Source of the DNA: Methylococcales bacterium
GTDB lineage: Bacteria; Pseudomonadota; Gammaproteobacteria; Methylococcales; UBA1147
Length of the DNA: 6,513 bases
Direction: 5' to 3'
Assembly: GCA_024958995.1 (NCBI GenBank)
Contig: JANXGZ010000245.1
Coordinates: 1-6,513 of the forward strand
Both the position numbers and the translations under genes were made by a program. The notes below the pieces were generated by a model, which had not been told where the DNA came from, did not search any database, and worked only from the letters and a program-made list of their open reading frames with translations. Each line of letters opens with the position of its first letter. The first letter of the stretch is position 1. Shown here piece after piece: positions 1 through 6,236 of the stretch.

Positions 1-1263
1 GGCCATCTTTTTCCGAGAATGCGTCGTGTTCAACGCTTCACCCGCTGAACCCATTCCGTAGCCTTTGACGGTCTTGGCCAGGATAACGGTGGGTTGCCCC
101 CGGTGTTCGACCGCGGCATGGTAGGCCGCATAAACCTTGTGCGGATCGTGACCGCCCCGGTTCAGCCGCCAAATGTCCTGGTCGGACATGTTGGCCACCA
201 TTGCCAGCAGTTCGGGGTATTTCCCAAAAAAATGCTGACGTGTGTAGGCCCCGCTCTTTGCCTTGTAATTCTGGTATTCGCCGTCCACAGCCTCCTCCAT
301 TCGCTTGCGCAGGAGACCCTTGATATCCACCGCCAGCAAGGGATCCCAGTAGGAACCCCAGATCACCTTGATCACGTTCCAGCCGGCACCGCGGAATGCA
401 GCTTCAAGTTCCTGGATGATCTTGCCGTCACCGCGAACCGGCCCGTCGAGGCGCTGCAGGTTGCAATTGACCACGAAAATTAGATTATCCAGCCCTTCCC
501 GGCCGGCCATACCGATCGCCCCCAGGGATTCGGGTTCATCCATTTCACCGTCCCCGACAAAGGCCCAGACCTTTCTACCCGCGGTACCGACGATCTGCCG
601 GTCGTGGAGGTATTTCATGAACCGGGCCTGATAGATTGCCATCATCGGTCCGAGACCCATCGATACTGTCGGAAACTGCCAGAAATCGGGCATCAGCCTG
701 GGATGTGGATAGGAAGACAGACCGCCACCATCCACCTCCTGACGGAAACGAAGCAACTGATCCTCGCTCAACCGACCTTCCAGGTAGGCCCTGGCGTAGA
801 TCCCGGGCGAAGAATGCCCCTGGAAAAAAACCAGGTCTCCGCCATGCTGACTCGTTGCGGCATGGAAGAAATGGTTGAACCCCACATCGTAGAGCGTCGC
901 CGCGGAAGCGAAGGTTGAAATATGCCCGCCGTATTCAGTGGACTTCTGGTTGGCCCGAACCACCATGATCATGGCATTCCAGCGAATGTAGGATCTCAGC
1001 CGGTGTTCGATCTCATGATTACCCGGGCTGACCGCCTGTTCCTGTGTCGGGATGGTGTTGATGTACGCGGTAGTGGCCGAATAGGGAAGGTTGGCGCCGG
1101 ACCTGCGAGCCTGGTCGACCAGTCGTTCGATCAGGTAGTGAGCACGTTCCAGTCCATCGGTCCGGATAACGGACAGCAAGGCATCCAGCCATTCTCTGGT
1201 TTCCTCGGCATCCAGGTCATCATCACTTGCCCCATGATGAACGATGTCGCGTTCTACGGACAT
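1..1263 (-). CDS. aceE: Pyruvate dehydrogenase E1 component, homodimeric type (N-terminal part, cut by window edge)
   Basis: AceE is the thiamine-diphosphate (ThDP) E1 subunit of the cytoplasmic pyruvate dehydrogenase complex. It decarboxylates pyruvate and passes the acetyl group to lipoyl-E2, feeding acetyl-CoA production. I translated 421 codons with no internal stop or frameshift; the E. coli protein is about 887 residues, so a little under half is present. The ThDP/Mg motif begins GDGEMDEPES at residues 237-246 and closes with NCNLQRLDGPV around N268, the 30-residue spacing seen in E. coli. H114 (GGHIST) and H415 (TTHSRKK) line up with E. coli active-site H106 and H407 as I recall them. 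Other family blocks are visible: FFQGHSSPGIYARA, GLSSYPHPRLMPDFWQFP and NRGGHDPHK. The ATG at 1263 is chosen because GGAG lies 9 nt upstream and MSVERD begins near the usual family start. aceF would be expected beyond the left edge. moaA lies 72 bp upstream on the same strand with a hairpin between, so aceE probably has its own promoter. Confidence 0.97.
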   Translation of the reverse strand, partial: MSVERDIVHHGASDDDLDAEETREWLDALLSVIRTDGLERAHYLIERLVDQARRSGANLPYSATTAYINTIPTQEQAVSPGNHEIEHRLRSYIRWNAMIMVVRANQKSTEYGGHISTFASAATLYDVGFNHFFHAATSQHGGDLVFFQGHSSPGIYARAYLEGRLSEDQLLRFRQEVDGGGLSSYPHPRLMPDFWQFPTVSMGLGPMMAIYQARFMKYLHDRQIVGTAGRKVWAFVGDGEMDEPESLGAIGMAGREGLDNLIFVVNCNLQRLDGPVRGDGKIIQELEAAFRGAGWNVIKVIWGSYWDPLLAVDIKGLLRKRMEEAVDGEYQNYKAKSGAYTRQHFFGKYPELLAMVANMSDQDIWRLNRGGHDPHKVYAAYHAAVEHRGQPTVILAKTVKGYGMGSAGEALNTTHSRKKMA

Positions 1264-1272
1264 GGATTTGCA

Positions 1273-1276
1273 CTCC
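1273..1276 (-). promoter_or_regulatory. Shine-Dalgarno of aceE
   Basis: GGAG on the minus strand, 9 nt before the ATG at 1263. It supports that start over other in-frame codons. Confidence 0.6.
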
Positions 1277-1298
1277 GAAGCTCAGGAAACAAACCATT

Positions 1299-1323
1299 AA
1301 AAAGCTTGACCGGAAAATCGGTC
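1299..1323 (-). terminator. Probable Rho-independent terminator after moaA
   Basis: Read on the minus strand, GACCG (1323-1319) and CGGTC (1312-1308) form a 5-bp GC-rich stem with a 6-nt loop, followed after four bases by TTTTT (1303-1299). It begins 13 nt past the moaA stop and ends before the aceE ribosome binding site, so it would separate the two transcripts. The stem is short, so termination may be partial. Confidence 0.5.
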
Positions 1324-1335
1324 TTCGACAGGTCT

Positions 1336-2340
1336 TTAGCCGCCAGTTACGCTCATATGCCTCAATATAATCGGCTTTTTCTGAAGGTCAAACTCATGTT
1401 TCTCGGGTTTGATCGCCATCGAATCGACAATGGCACGCTTGACCCTATCCAGATCCCCGGGGTAACTGCGAAGAACGCGTTTCAGGTCGATCGAATGCTC
1501 ATTGCCGAGACACAGCAGAAGCCGCCCCTGAACGGTTAACCTGACCCGGTTGCAGGAAGCGCAGAAGTTGTTGCTGTGGGGAGAAATAAATCCGACCCGG
1601 CTGTCGGTACCCAAAACCCTGAAGTACCGGGACGGACCCCCGGTCGAATCGGTAGTCGGTACCAACTCGTAACCGTGCGCCAGGTCCGCTTTAATTCGGT
1701 CGCTCGGGTAATAGGTTTCGGCCCGGTCATGGCCATCGACTGATCCAAGCGGCATCTCCTCGATGAAGCTAATATCAAAACCGCGGTCGACCGCAAAGCC
1801 CACCAGGTCGGACACTTCCTCGTGGTTGCGCCCTTTCAGGATCACCGAGTTGATCTTGATGCGTCCGAAATCAGCCTTGCGGGCCATCTCGATTCCCCGC
1901 AGTACCATCGCCAGGTCACCGACACGGGTCATCTCGGTAAATTTACGTGGATCCAGGGTATCTAGACTGATGTTGATCCGCTTCACGCCGGCCTTCTTGA
2001 TATCCCCGGCCATTTTCTCCAGGTTCGACCCGTTGGTGGTCATTGTCAGTTCATCAAGCCCCTTGAGCCGACCAATCCTGGCTAGTAGTTCGACTGCGCC
2101 CCTGCGCACCAGCGGTTCGCCGCCGGTGATACGAATCTTCCTGACACCCAACTCGACGAAGGCCTGGCTCAGAGTATCGATTTCATCCAACGTCAGAATC
2201 TGTGCCCGTGGCAGAAAGGTCATCTCCTCGCTCATGCAGTAAACACAACGAAAATCGCAACGATCGGTAATCGATATGCGAAGGTAACTGACCGTTCTGC
2301 CGAAACGATCGACCAGTTGTTGTGGAAATGAATCCGTCAT
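1336..2340 (-). CDS. moaA: GTP 3',8-cyclase MoaA (radical SAM, molybdenum cofactor synthesis)
   Basis: MoaA uses S-adenosylmethionine and two 4Fe-4S clusters to convert GTP to 3',8-cyclo-7,8-dihydro-GTP, which MoaC turns into cyclic pyranopterin monophosphate; this is the first step of molybdenum cofactor synthesis in the cytoplasm. The 334-residue length is normal. The radical-SAM cluster is C28-x3-C32-x2-C35 (RCDFRCVYC), followed by the SAM-contacting GGEP at 73-76 and the TTNG block at 101-104. The C-terminal cluster cysteines are C260, C263 and C277 (NFCASCNRVRLT then LLLCLG). The protein ends in the conserved Gly-Gly tail (VTGG) that reaches into the active site. All key residues are present, so it should be active. 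No clear Shine-Dalgarno precedes the ATG at 2340, and a possible 22-codon leader ORF ends 8 nt upstream. No other moa, moe or mob gene is in the window. Confidence 0.97.
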   Translation of the reverse strand: MTDSFPQQLVDRFGRTVSYLRISITDRCDFRCVYCMSEEMTFLPRAQILTLDEIDTLSQAFVELGVRKIRITGGEPLVRRGAVELLARIGRLKGLDELTMTTNGSNLEKMAGDIKKAGVKRINISLDTLDPRKFTEMTRVGDLAMVLRGIEMARKADFGRIKINSVILKGRNHEEVSDLVGFAVDRGFDISFIEEMPLGSVDGHDRAETYYPSDRIKADLAHGYELVPTTDSTGGPSRYFRVLGTDSRVGFISPHSNNFCASCNRVRLTVQGRLLLCLGNEHSIDLKRVLRSYPGDLDRVKRAIVDSMAIKPEKHEFDLQKKPIILRHMSVTGG

Positions 2341-2475
2341 AGCTGAATCTATCGGTATTGATGATGGAGTAAGGTACTTATTGTCTCATGGGCAGACCAT
2401 TTCCCCCAAAAGTTCATCCAATCCTTCGAACAAGGGAAACGGTCCGGCACGGGCTAGCCAAAACCCGGGTTAACG

Positions 2476-2551
2476 AAAAGGACTGCGGCTGCCCGACGCA
2501 TTGGATCGGACATCGGTAACACCGTTGGCAGCCCGGAAAGCCGCAAGTCCT
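2476..2551 (-). terminator. Long imperfect stem-loop, probable terminator downstream of aas
   Basis: The stem pairs AGGACT (2479-2484) with AGTCCT (2546-2551) and GCGGCT (2485-2490) with AGCCGC (2539-2544), giving 12 bp with a single bulged base at 2545. A small inner hairpin is CGGT (2514-2517) with ACCG (2521-2524). Read on the minus strand, the outer stem closes directly on TTTT (2479-2476), and the element starts about 20 nt after the aas stop. GCTGCC (2489-2494) can also pair with GGCAGC (2527-2532), so alternative folds compete. The enclosed loop is long for a simple terminator. Confidence 0.4.
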
Positions 2552-2570
2552 GAGCGGCACCAAACACCGA

Positions 2571-4718
2571 TTACAGGTCCAGAGCCTCCCTGGCCACCTC
2601 AGTCACGGTGGGGTAATCAATTTTCCCGCTTCCAAGCAAAGGAATCGACGGCACTGGAATAATCTTCTTGGGCACACTGAGCTCGGCTATGCCTGTTGCT
2701 TGCGCAACAATCGCCTGCCGATTCGCCTCCGCAACATCCGTAACCAGAACCAGTTGCTCACCTTTCTTCGAATCAGGAAGCGCGACAACCGCATGCTGCC
2801 CCGATGGCCAAATCGTCGCAACTAGGTCTTCCGTGACTGCCAACGAAACCATTTCGCCACCAATCTTGGCAAAACGCCTGGCTCTCCCGCAGATCTTCAC
2901 GAAACCGTCTCCTTCGATGTCCACAATGTCACCGGTATCGAACCAGCCTGGACCAAAGATCGAAGCAGGCGGAACAATCAACCCGGGTTGATCCGAAAGT
3001 AGGTAGCCGAGCATGATATTGGGGCCTGAAACATGCAGCCTCTTGCCGTCATCGATACCAGGAACCCTGGACAGCCGATGATCTATACCAGGAAGAAATC
3101 GGCCCACGGTCCCGTTTCGATAATCCATGGGCGTATTCACAGCCAATACCGGACTGGTTTCCGTGACCCCATAGCCTTCGAAAATGCGGATACCGAAATT
3201 AGTTGACCAGCTACGGCGAGTTTCTTCCTTCAGTTTTTCGGCCCCGGCAAAAACGTAACGAACACTATAGAAATCGTATGGATGAGCATGTTCTGCATAG
3301 CCTGAAAGAAAGGTGTCAGTACCGAACAGGATGGTCGCATTAATCTCGTAGGAAACTTCGGGAATAATGCGATAATGCAGCGGAGAAGGATAGAGAAAAC
3401 TCCGCATTCCCGACAAAAGCGGCAACAGGGTTCCCGCGGTCAGGCCAAAGGAATGAAACAGGGGCAATGCGTTCAGAATCACGTCCCGAGAACTGAAATC
3501 GACGCGCGCCGCCAGTTGCGCACGGTTGGACAGCAGGTTGCTGTGCGAAAGCACCACGCCTTTCGGAGTTCCTTCCGATCCCGAGGTAAACAGGATTACT
3601 GCTGGCTGATCAGGATCCTTTCGGGCTTCGTCGTTCCAGTACCCAGATACAAGGCATCGAACAAACCCCCTGATGCGTGCAGACCTAGAGATGTGCGACG
3701 AAAGATCTTCCATGTAAACAAAGCAGACGTCGGTCTCTAGTTGCTTGGCGATCGATTCCAGCCCCGCCTTTTGCAGGAACCGGCGCGAAGTAACGACCAT
3801 ACGGATGCGAGCGGTTCGGCAAGCTGCGGACAATGCGCGTAATCCACTTGTATAGTTGAGCATGGCCGGCACCCGCCGGCTACACTGCAGTCCCAGCATC
3901 GCCACCACGGTAGCCGTTGCGGTCGGTAGCAGTATTCCCACTACATCACCTGCTTCGGTCAGTTGCTCAAACTCTTTGCCGATACAGAATATACGCGTGA
4001 TCAGTGCATTGTAGCTCGATGGCTCGCGATTGATGTCCTCCAGCACAAGATGCCGCCCGCCGTGGATCTTGCGCGCATCAAGCAGAACCGAAAAAACGGT
4101 TCTGCGGTAGTCACTGGTCTCGAACACCATCTCGGTCATCAGGTCCGCAAGCAGCCTACCTGCATACTTTCGAGACTCGCGACCAGTCAGGTTTTCTGGC
4201 GGTTGCAGCGTTACCCCGGGAAGGATCGTCAGCCGGATCCTCGGAAACCAGCGCAATCTAATGCGTCCTCGAAGCCTCGAAAAAGGCGTGAACTGGGCAC
4301 CGTCGATCCGAATCGGCAAAACGGTCGCGCCGGACTTGACCGCCACCAGTCCCGGGCCATCGTAGATCTTCATCAGCGAACCGGTCACCGTAATCCGGCC
4401 CTCCGGAAAAACGACTGCATGGTGGTTCTTCTTCAAGTACTGGATCAGAGCCCTGGAAGACAACGGACTCACCGGGTCCATCGGAAACACTCGGCACATC
4501 AAGAGGAAGGGTTTGATCCAGCGCTTGCGGGCGACATGCGTATTGATCGCAAAGGTTACCGTGCTCGGAGCAAAGGCTCCGATCAGTAGAGGGTCTAGAA
4601 ACGAACAATGATTAGCTACGATCAGAACTCGGTCGCCGGCCTCCCTATAATTCTCAAGCCCGCTGATTTCGACCCGGTAAAGACGTCGCAACAGCCACTG
4701 GAAAAAGCTTTTCAACAT
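2571..4718 (-). CDS. aas: Bifunctional 2-acylglycerophosphoethanolamine acyltransferase / acyl-ACP synthetase
   Basis: Aas re-acylates lysophosphatidylethanolamine in the inner membrane, using fatty acid that its second domain activates with ATP and loads on acyl carrier protein. At 715 residues it is almost the length of E. coli Aas (719) and matches it in blocks throughout. The N-terminal PlsC-type acyltransferase (about 15-200) has the HX4D motif H37-D42 (NHCSFLD) and FPEGR at 104-108, followed by TGSLMKIYDG. The C-terminal AMP-binding domain (about 225-715) has the P-loop TSGSEGTPKG at 378-387, PLFHSFGLT near 419-427, EGYGVTET at 514-521, WFDTGD at 592-597 and GRARRFAKIGGEM at 611-623. 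The probable adenylation lysine is K699 in LLGSGK. The ATG at 4718 gives MLKSFFQWLLRRLYRV, an amphipathic start like that of the E. coli protein; upstream only a weak GGA is seen. lplT, the lysophospholipid flippase gene next to aas in E. coli, is not adjacent. A divergent hydrolase gene shares its upstream region. Confidence 0.95.
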   Translation of the reverse strand: MLKSFFQWLLRRLYRVEISGLENYREAGDRVLIVANHCSFLDPLLIGAFAPSTVTFAINTHVARKRWIKPFLLMCRVFPMDPVSPLSSRALIQYLKKNHHAVVFPEGRITVTGSLMKIYDGPGLVAVKSGATVLPIRIDGAQFTPFSRLRGRIRLRWFPRIRLTILPGVTLQPPENLTGRESRKYAGRLLADLMTEMVFETSDYRRTVFSVLLDARKIHGGRHLVLEDINREPSSYNALITRIFCIGKEFEQLTEAGDVVGILLPTATATVVAMLGLQCSRRVPAMLNYTSGLRALSAACRTARIRMVVTSRRFLQKAGLESIAKQLETDVCFVYMEDLSSHISRSARIRGFVRCLVSGYWNDEARKDPDQPAVILFTSGSEGTPKGVVLSHSNLLSNRAQLAARVDFSSRDVILNALPLFHSFGLTAGTLLPLLSGMRSFLYPSPLHYRIIPEVSYEINATILFGTDTFLSGYAEHAHPYDFYSVRYVFAGAEKLKEETRRSWSTNFGIRIFEGYGVTETSPVLAVNTPMDYRNGTVGRFLPGIDHRLSRVPGIDDGKRLHVSGPNIMLGYLLSDQPGLIVPPASIFGPGWFDTGDIVDIEGDGFVKICGRARRFAKIGGEMVSLAVTEDLVATIWPSGQHAVVALPDSKKGEQLVLVTDVAEANRQAIVAQATGIAELSVPKKIIPVPSIPLLGSGKIDYPTVTEVAREALDL

Positions 4719-4888
4719 GGCATATCCAGATTTTTCCCAGGATTACGGGTTGTTTTGTCGCCGGTAAGGGAACCTGGCCCGTTGCTGCCACCGGGTGATT
4801 CTGGCAATCGATGCCCGCCATCCGGATTCCCACATACGGGTATTTTCGTGCAACAATCCGGAAGTCCTACAAACAAGTATCGCCGCAG

Positions 4889-4894
4889 ATTATA
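4889..4894 (-). promoter_or_regulatory. Candidate -10 box for aas
   Basis: A perfect TATAAT on the minus strand lies about 170 nt before the aas ATG. No good -35 hexamer sits at 16-18 bp spacing, and the implied untranslated leader would be long, so this is only a candidate. The 206 bp between the divergent aas and hydrolase genes must hold promoters for both; I could not place the hydrolase promoter. Confidence 0.25.
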
Positions 4895-4924
4895 TCCACG
4901 TATACCCTTGCATCCGGAAACAAG

Positions 4925-5584
4925 ATGAACAAACCCACTGATGGTGAATTCGTAATCCTGCTTCACGGGCTAGGACGAACCCGGTTTTCAATGAACCGTC
5001 TGGCACGAAAGCTCGAATCACTTGGGTATTCCGTTCTGAACCGAGACTATCCATCGACCCGGCGCTCGATGGACGAACTCGTCAACGGTTACCTTGTTCC
5101 GGCAGTTATTCATTGCACGACGCACGATGCACGCAGGATCCATGTCGTTACCCATTCCATGGGGGCCATCCTAGTCCGCTTCTACCTGCAAAATCATCAT
5201 CTCCCCATAGGCAGCCGGGTCGTGATGATCAGTCCACCAAATCATGGCAGCGAGGTGGTCGATTGCTTAAAGAAATTCCGTTTGTTCAGGGGGCTATTCG
5301 GGCCAGCCGCGCTGCATCTAGGAACCGAGGCCGCAAGCCTACCCAACCAGCTCGGCAGGATCGACTGCGAAACCGGCGTCATTGCCGGGGACGTTAGTTC
5401 CGACCCCTGGTTCAGGGGGCTATTCCGAGGGCCCAACGACGGCAAGGTTTCGGTGCAAAGCGCAAGGCTCGAGGAAATGCAGGATTTCATGGTGGTCCGT
5501 TCCGGACATACCTTGATCATGCGTTCATCTACAACCATCGACCAAGTGATGGCATTCCTGCAGCACGGACGATTCAATCGCTAG
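4925..5584 (+). CDS. Small alpha/beta-hydrolase (lipase/esterase-like)
   Basis: This 219-residue protein has the alpha/beta-hydrolase layout. HGLG at 14-17 follows the first strand (EFVILLHG) and would form the oxyanion hole. The nucleophile elbow is T-H-S-M-G at 76-80 with S78. A likely acid is D172 in PNDGKVSV, and the likely base is H195 in SGHT. ISPPNHGSEVVD at 102-113 is a block I associate with a family of about 220-residue proteobacterial hydrolases related to lipases; the substrate is unknown. There is no signal peptide or membrane segment, so it is probably cytoplasmic. I chose the ATG at 4925 because GGA lies 6 nt upstream and the protein then begins just before the first strand. 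The frame is open back to an ATG at 4811 (257 residues), but the extra 38 residues lie in the divergent promoter region and show no family feature. A 16-bp sequence is repeated in frame inside the gene. It could act on lipid esters, given the divergent aas, but that is inference. Confidence 0.85.
   Translation: MNKPTDGEFVILLHGLGRTRFSMNRLARKLESLGYSVLNRDYPSTRRSMDELVNGYLVPAVIHCTTHDARRIHVVTHSMGAILVRFYLQNHHLPIGSRVVMISPPNHGSEVVDCLKKFRLFRGLFGPAALHLGTEAASLPNQLGRIDCETGVIAGDVSSDPWFRGLFRGPNDGKVSVQSARLEEMQDFMVVRSGHTLIMRSSTTIDQVMAFLQHGRFNR
5284..5425 (+). repeat. In-frame 16-bp direct repeat inside the hydrolase gene
   Basis: GTTCAGGGGGCTATTC occurs exactly at 5284-5299 and again at 5410-5425. The copies are 126 bp apart, a multiple of three, and in the same reading frame; both encode FRGLF (hydrolase residues 121-125 and 163-167) with identical codons. 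Flanking sequence is not repeated. Confidence 0.9.
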
Positions 5585-5616
5585 ATTGCCGACAGACTCA
5601 CGGTATCCCGAATCAG

Positions 5617-5636
5617 GTCTGGCCGGCTACCCAGAC
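5617..5636. terminator. Weak hairpin between convergent genes
   Basis: GTCTGG (5617-5622) and CCAGAC (5631-5636) can form a 6-bp stem with an 8-nt loop in the 111-bp gap between the convergent hydrolase and lipoprotein genes. No T-tract follows on either strand, so the terminator role is suggested mainly by position. Confidence 0.25.
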
Positions 5637-5695
5637 TAAACAACCTCCCTGCAATACCGGCACCGCCGCAACATACCAGAAGCCGATCCAGTGCT

Positions 5696-6025
5696 CTACG
5701 GAAAAAATTCGGCGATCTGTATGCACCCAAGTTCGACGTTCTTTTTCCGGCAGTGATTCCCATTGTCCGTTTGTTCGCAGTTCATCTCACCATGGCTCCT
5801 GATCTTTTCCAGCGACCAACCGTTGGAAATCACCCGGCGGCATTCGTTCTTGGCATAGCGCTCCAGTTCCGCATGGGCAGCCTGCTGCGCCTCGCTGCGG
5901 GTTGCCTTCCAGTCAGAGTAGACCGAATTGCCGGTAATGACTCTATGATCATAGTCAGGGATTCCACCGAGGTCGCAGGCCCACAGACCCAGTAACAATA
6001 CGAAGGCCAAACACGACTTTTTCAT
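5696..6025 (-). CDS. Small cysteine-containing lipoprotein, function unknown
   Basis: This 109-residue protein starts MKKSCLAFVLLLGLWAC: a short basic N-terminus, a hydrophobic core and a lipobox L14-W15-A16-C17, so signal peptidase II should cut before C17 and leave a lipid-anchored protein of about 93 residues. The residue after the lipidated cysteine is Asp (C-D-L-G), which by the E. coli +2 rule favours retention in the inner membrane. The mature part is hydrophilic, with an alpha-helical stretch rich in Ala, Glu and Gln at about 43-60, and four further cysteines at C62, C83, C92 and C101 that could form two disulfides in the periplasm. I do not recognise the family. The ATG at 6025 is chosen because AGGAGGA-like GGAGGA (6038-6033) lies 7 nt upstream and the signal peptide begins there; the open frame extends about 100 codons further but that extension looks non-coding. 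It converges with the hydrolase and diverges from the membrane-protein gene at 6237. Confidence 0.8.
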   Translation of the reverse strand: MKKSCLAFVLLLGLWACDLGGIPDYDHRVITGNSVYSDWKATRSEAQQAAHAELERYAKNECRRVISNGWSLEKIRSHGEMNCEQTDNGNHCRKKNVELGCIQIAEFFP

Positions 6026-6032
6026 GACAAAA

Positions 6033-6038
6033 TCCTCC
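6033..6038 (-). promoter_or_regulatory. Shine-Dalgarno of the lipoprotein gene
   Basis: GGAGGA on the minus strand, 7 nt before the ATG at 6025. It decides the start in a frame that is open much further upstream. Confidence 0.75.
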
Positions 6039-6127
6039 GACGAACCGTCAGCCGGGACCAAGACCACCGACCGTTTAGCGGCGCATATTGAACCGAGCTT
6101 AATGATTCTCGATTTAGCCGTCAATCC

Positions 6128-6155
6128 GTGCGTCAGATCAAATCTGACCGGGCAC
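6128..6155. repeat. Inverted repeat (stem-loop or operator) in the divergent gap
   Basis: GTCAGAT (6132-6138) and ATCTGAC (6142-6148) are a perfect 7-bp inverted repeat around a 3-base centre. GTGC (6128-6131) and GCAC (6152-6155) extend it to 11 bp with a 3-base bulge, CGG, on one side. It lies between the divergent lipoprotein and membrane-protein genes, about 100 bp from the lipoprotein start and 80 bp from the other. It could be a repressor site, a 5'-leader hairpin or a dispersed REP-like element; the sequence alone does not decide. Confidence 0.6.
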
Positions 6156-6225
6156 AGAATCGGCTTGCGAGAAGGAAAGAATGGGAGTAGGGTCGAAAAC
6201 GATATCGTAGAAGACTGCCGAAAAC

Positions 6226-6235
6226 AGGAGGTGAT
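6226..6235 (+). promoter_or_regulatory. Unusually complete Shine-Dalgarno
   Basis: AGGAGGTGAT matches ten consecutive bases of the complement of the canonical 3' end of 16S rRNA. Its GGAGG core ends 5 nt before the ATG at 6237. It is the strongest ribosome binding site in the window and is the main evidence that the following truncated frame is a real gene. Confidence 0.75.
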
Positions 6236-6236
6236 T

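Noticed and set aside
94..1539. Several plus-strand open frames across the left part (for example 94-483, 604-918, 922-1539)
   Set aside because: They lie antisense to aceE and moaA, whose translations match their families without interruption; the plus-strand products show no family features.
1763..2242. Plus-strand frame of 159 codons
   Set aside because: It lies wholly antisense to moaA and has a low-complexity Ser/Arg-rich translation typical of a shadow frame.
2462..2471. Perfect 10-bp palindrome AACCCGGGTT near the aas-moaA gap
   Set aside because: A single short palindrome without a repeat or a clear promoter beside it; not enough to call an operator.
3963..4608. Long frames on both strands overlapping the acyltransferase half of aas
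   Set aside because: They overlap the conserved HX4D and FPEGR region of aas in other frames and show no motif of their own.
4811..4924. Longer start of the hydrolase at 4811
   Set aside because: The 38 extra residues contain no signal peptide or hydrolase feature and lie in the divergent promoter region; the ATG at 4925 has a ribosome binding site and fits the fold.
4712..4966. Minus-strand 84-codon frame upstream of aas
   Set aside because: It overlaps the aas start out of frame and the divergent promoter region, and its translation is Gly/Pro-rich without features.
5581..5763. Minus-strand 60-codon frame in the convergent gap
   Set aside because: It overlaps the lipoprotein C-terminus in another frame and lacks a ribosome binding site and recognisable features.
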